Shown here: piece after piece, positions 4,743 through 5,322 of the stretch | Layout: every line of letters starts with the position of its first letter | Numbering within the stretch: the first letter of the stretch is position 1 | From: Gemmatimonadota bacterium | GTDB taxonomy: Bacteria; Gemmatimonadota; Gemmatimonadetes; Longimicrobiales; Longimicrobiaceae | Direction: 5' to 3' | Assembly (NCBI GenBank): GCA_019348475.1 | Contig: JAHWJJ010000343.1 | Coordinates: 1-5,322 of the forward strand | DNA length: 5,322 nt | The notes under the pieces: model-generated | What the model saw: the letters and a program-made list of their open reading frames with translations, nothing else | Database searches by the model: none | Told to the model about the DNA's origin: nothing | Translations under genes and position numbers: made by a program

Positions 4743-5322
4743 ATGATCCGTAGCACGCAAAGACTTGCGCTCCTGGTGGCAGCGGGGCTGGCGGCGTCCG
4801 CCTGTTCGCCCACGTACGTTCTGCGCGCGGCGTGGGAAGAGGGCAAGATCCTCAGCCGCCGCAAGCCCATCGCGCGCATCGTCCAGGACACCGCCACCGA
4901 CTGGGAAACGCGCGACAAGCTGCTGCTGGTGCTGCAGGCGCGGCAGTTCGCGGCGGACTCGCTGGGGCTGAACGCCGGCAACAGCTACACGCTCTTTTCG
5001 CGCGTGGACAGCGACACGCTGGTGATGGTGCTCTCCGCCGCGCACAAGGACCGGTTTAAGCCGCACACGTGGTGGTTCCCCGTCGTGGGGCGCGTGCCGT
5101 ACAAGGGCTTCTTTGAACTGGACGACGCGCTCCGGGCAGAGCGCAGGCTGCAGGCGCAGGGGTACGACACGTACCTGCGTCCCTCCGCCGCCTTCAGCAC
5201 ACTCGGCTGGTTCAACGACCCCCTCCTTTCCACGCTGCTGCGCTACGATCGTGTGTCGCTGGCCAACACCGTCATCCACGAGATCTTCCACAACACCTTC
5301 TACGCGCCGGGGCAGGCCGTCT
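4743..5322 (+). CDS. Zinc aminopeptidase-like lipoprotein (COG4324 / PF10023 type), 3' end outside window
   Basis: The first 193 residues of a predicted metallopeptidase. The N terminus is a lipoprotein signal: a basic start (MIRSTQR), a hydrophobic stretch (LALLVAAGLAASA) and Cys21 as the likely lipidated residue. Its lipobox ASAC is acceptable although Ala at -3 is not the preferred residue. The protein should therefore be anchored in the membrane and face the periplasm. ILSRRKPIARIV (36-47), HTWWFPVVGRVPYKGFF (108-124) and FSTLGWFNDPLLSTLL (151-166) resemble the conserved blocks of the predicted aminopeptidase family COG4324. HEIFH (179-183) is the HEXXH zinc site: two His ligands and the catalytic Glu180. 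The family protein is usually about twice this length, so the remaining zinc ligand and C-terminal half lie beyond the window. The start at 4743 is the only Met before residue 95, and no good ribosome binding site precedes it. The gene is transcribed away from the deacetylase gene across the repeat region. Substrate unknown. Confidence 0.92.
   Translation, partial: MIRSTQRLALLVAAGLAASACSPTYVLRAAWEEGKILSRRKPIARIVQDTATDWETRDKLLLVLQARQFAADSLGLNAGNSYTLFSRVDSDTLVMVLSAAHKDRFKPHTWWFPVVGRVPYKGFFELDDALRAERRLQAQGYDTYLRPSAAFSTLGWFNDPLLSTLLRYDRVSLANTVIHEIFHNTFYAPGQAV

Noticed and set aside
4479..5291. Minus-strand open frame of 270 codons opposite the aminopeptidase gene
   Set aside because: The plus strand encodes a signal peptide and HEXXH metallopeptidase with family motifs; the minus frame is its antisense shadow.

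Overview
The window is very GC-rich (about 70% by eye) and densely coded, with strong third-position G/C bias. A lipoprotein-type signal peptide on the last gene suggests a Gram-negative-style envelope. The combination of a COG4324-type secreted aminopeptidase, a winged-helix/nucleotidyltransferase gene and highly structured extragenic repeats looks like an environmental high-GC phylum. Gemmatimonadota (Longimicrobium-like) is my best guess, but it is inference only, because no marker gene is present.

Layout, left to right. Positions 1-110 hold a truncated copy (A) of a structured extragenic repeat. It lies just past the 3' end of a minus-strand gene for an AI-2E/PerM-family membrane protein (160-1257). 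Upstream of that gene, on the same strand, are a HEPN-domain gene (1284-1748) and a winged-helix plus minimal nucleotidyltransferase gene (1745-2368). These two overlap by 4 bases (ATGA), and the membrane-protein gene follows 26 bases later with its own ribosome binding site. The three probably form one transcription unit, read from a weak predicted promoter near 2392-2420. A 9-bp-stem hairpin (2438-2463) separates this unit from a minus-strand gene for a divergent polysaccharide-deacetylase (NodB-fold) protein (2596-3885). That protein appears to have lost part of its metal-binding signature. Its leader carries a perfect 22-bp palindrome and a small hairpin that includes the likely Shine-Dalgarno sequence.

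Positions 3886-4742 contain no gene. Their centre is two tandem, nearly identical copies (B and C, exactly 220 bp apart) of the repeat also seen at the left edge. A plus-strand gene then begins at 4743. It encodes a zinc aminopeptidase-like lipoprotein (COG4324/PF10023 type) and runs off the right edge just after its HEXXH motif.

How the genes work together: the nucleotidyltransferase and HEPN pair is the clearest functional module. It resembles MNT/HEPN toxin-antitoxin (MntA/HepT, type VII) loci. However, a DNA-binding domain is fused to the nucleotidyltransferase, and the HEPN motif (RRKRH...YD) is not the canonical RX4HXY. The membrane protein, the deacetylase homologue and the aminopeptidase all point to envelope or transport functions, but nothing in the sequence ties them into one pathway. 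I do not see a clear new multi-gene defence or biosynthetic system. The most unusual items are the structured 220-bp repeats, the degenerate deacetylase and the atypical HEPN/MNT pair.
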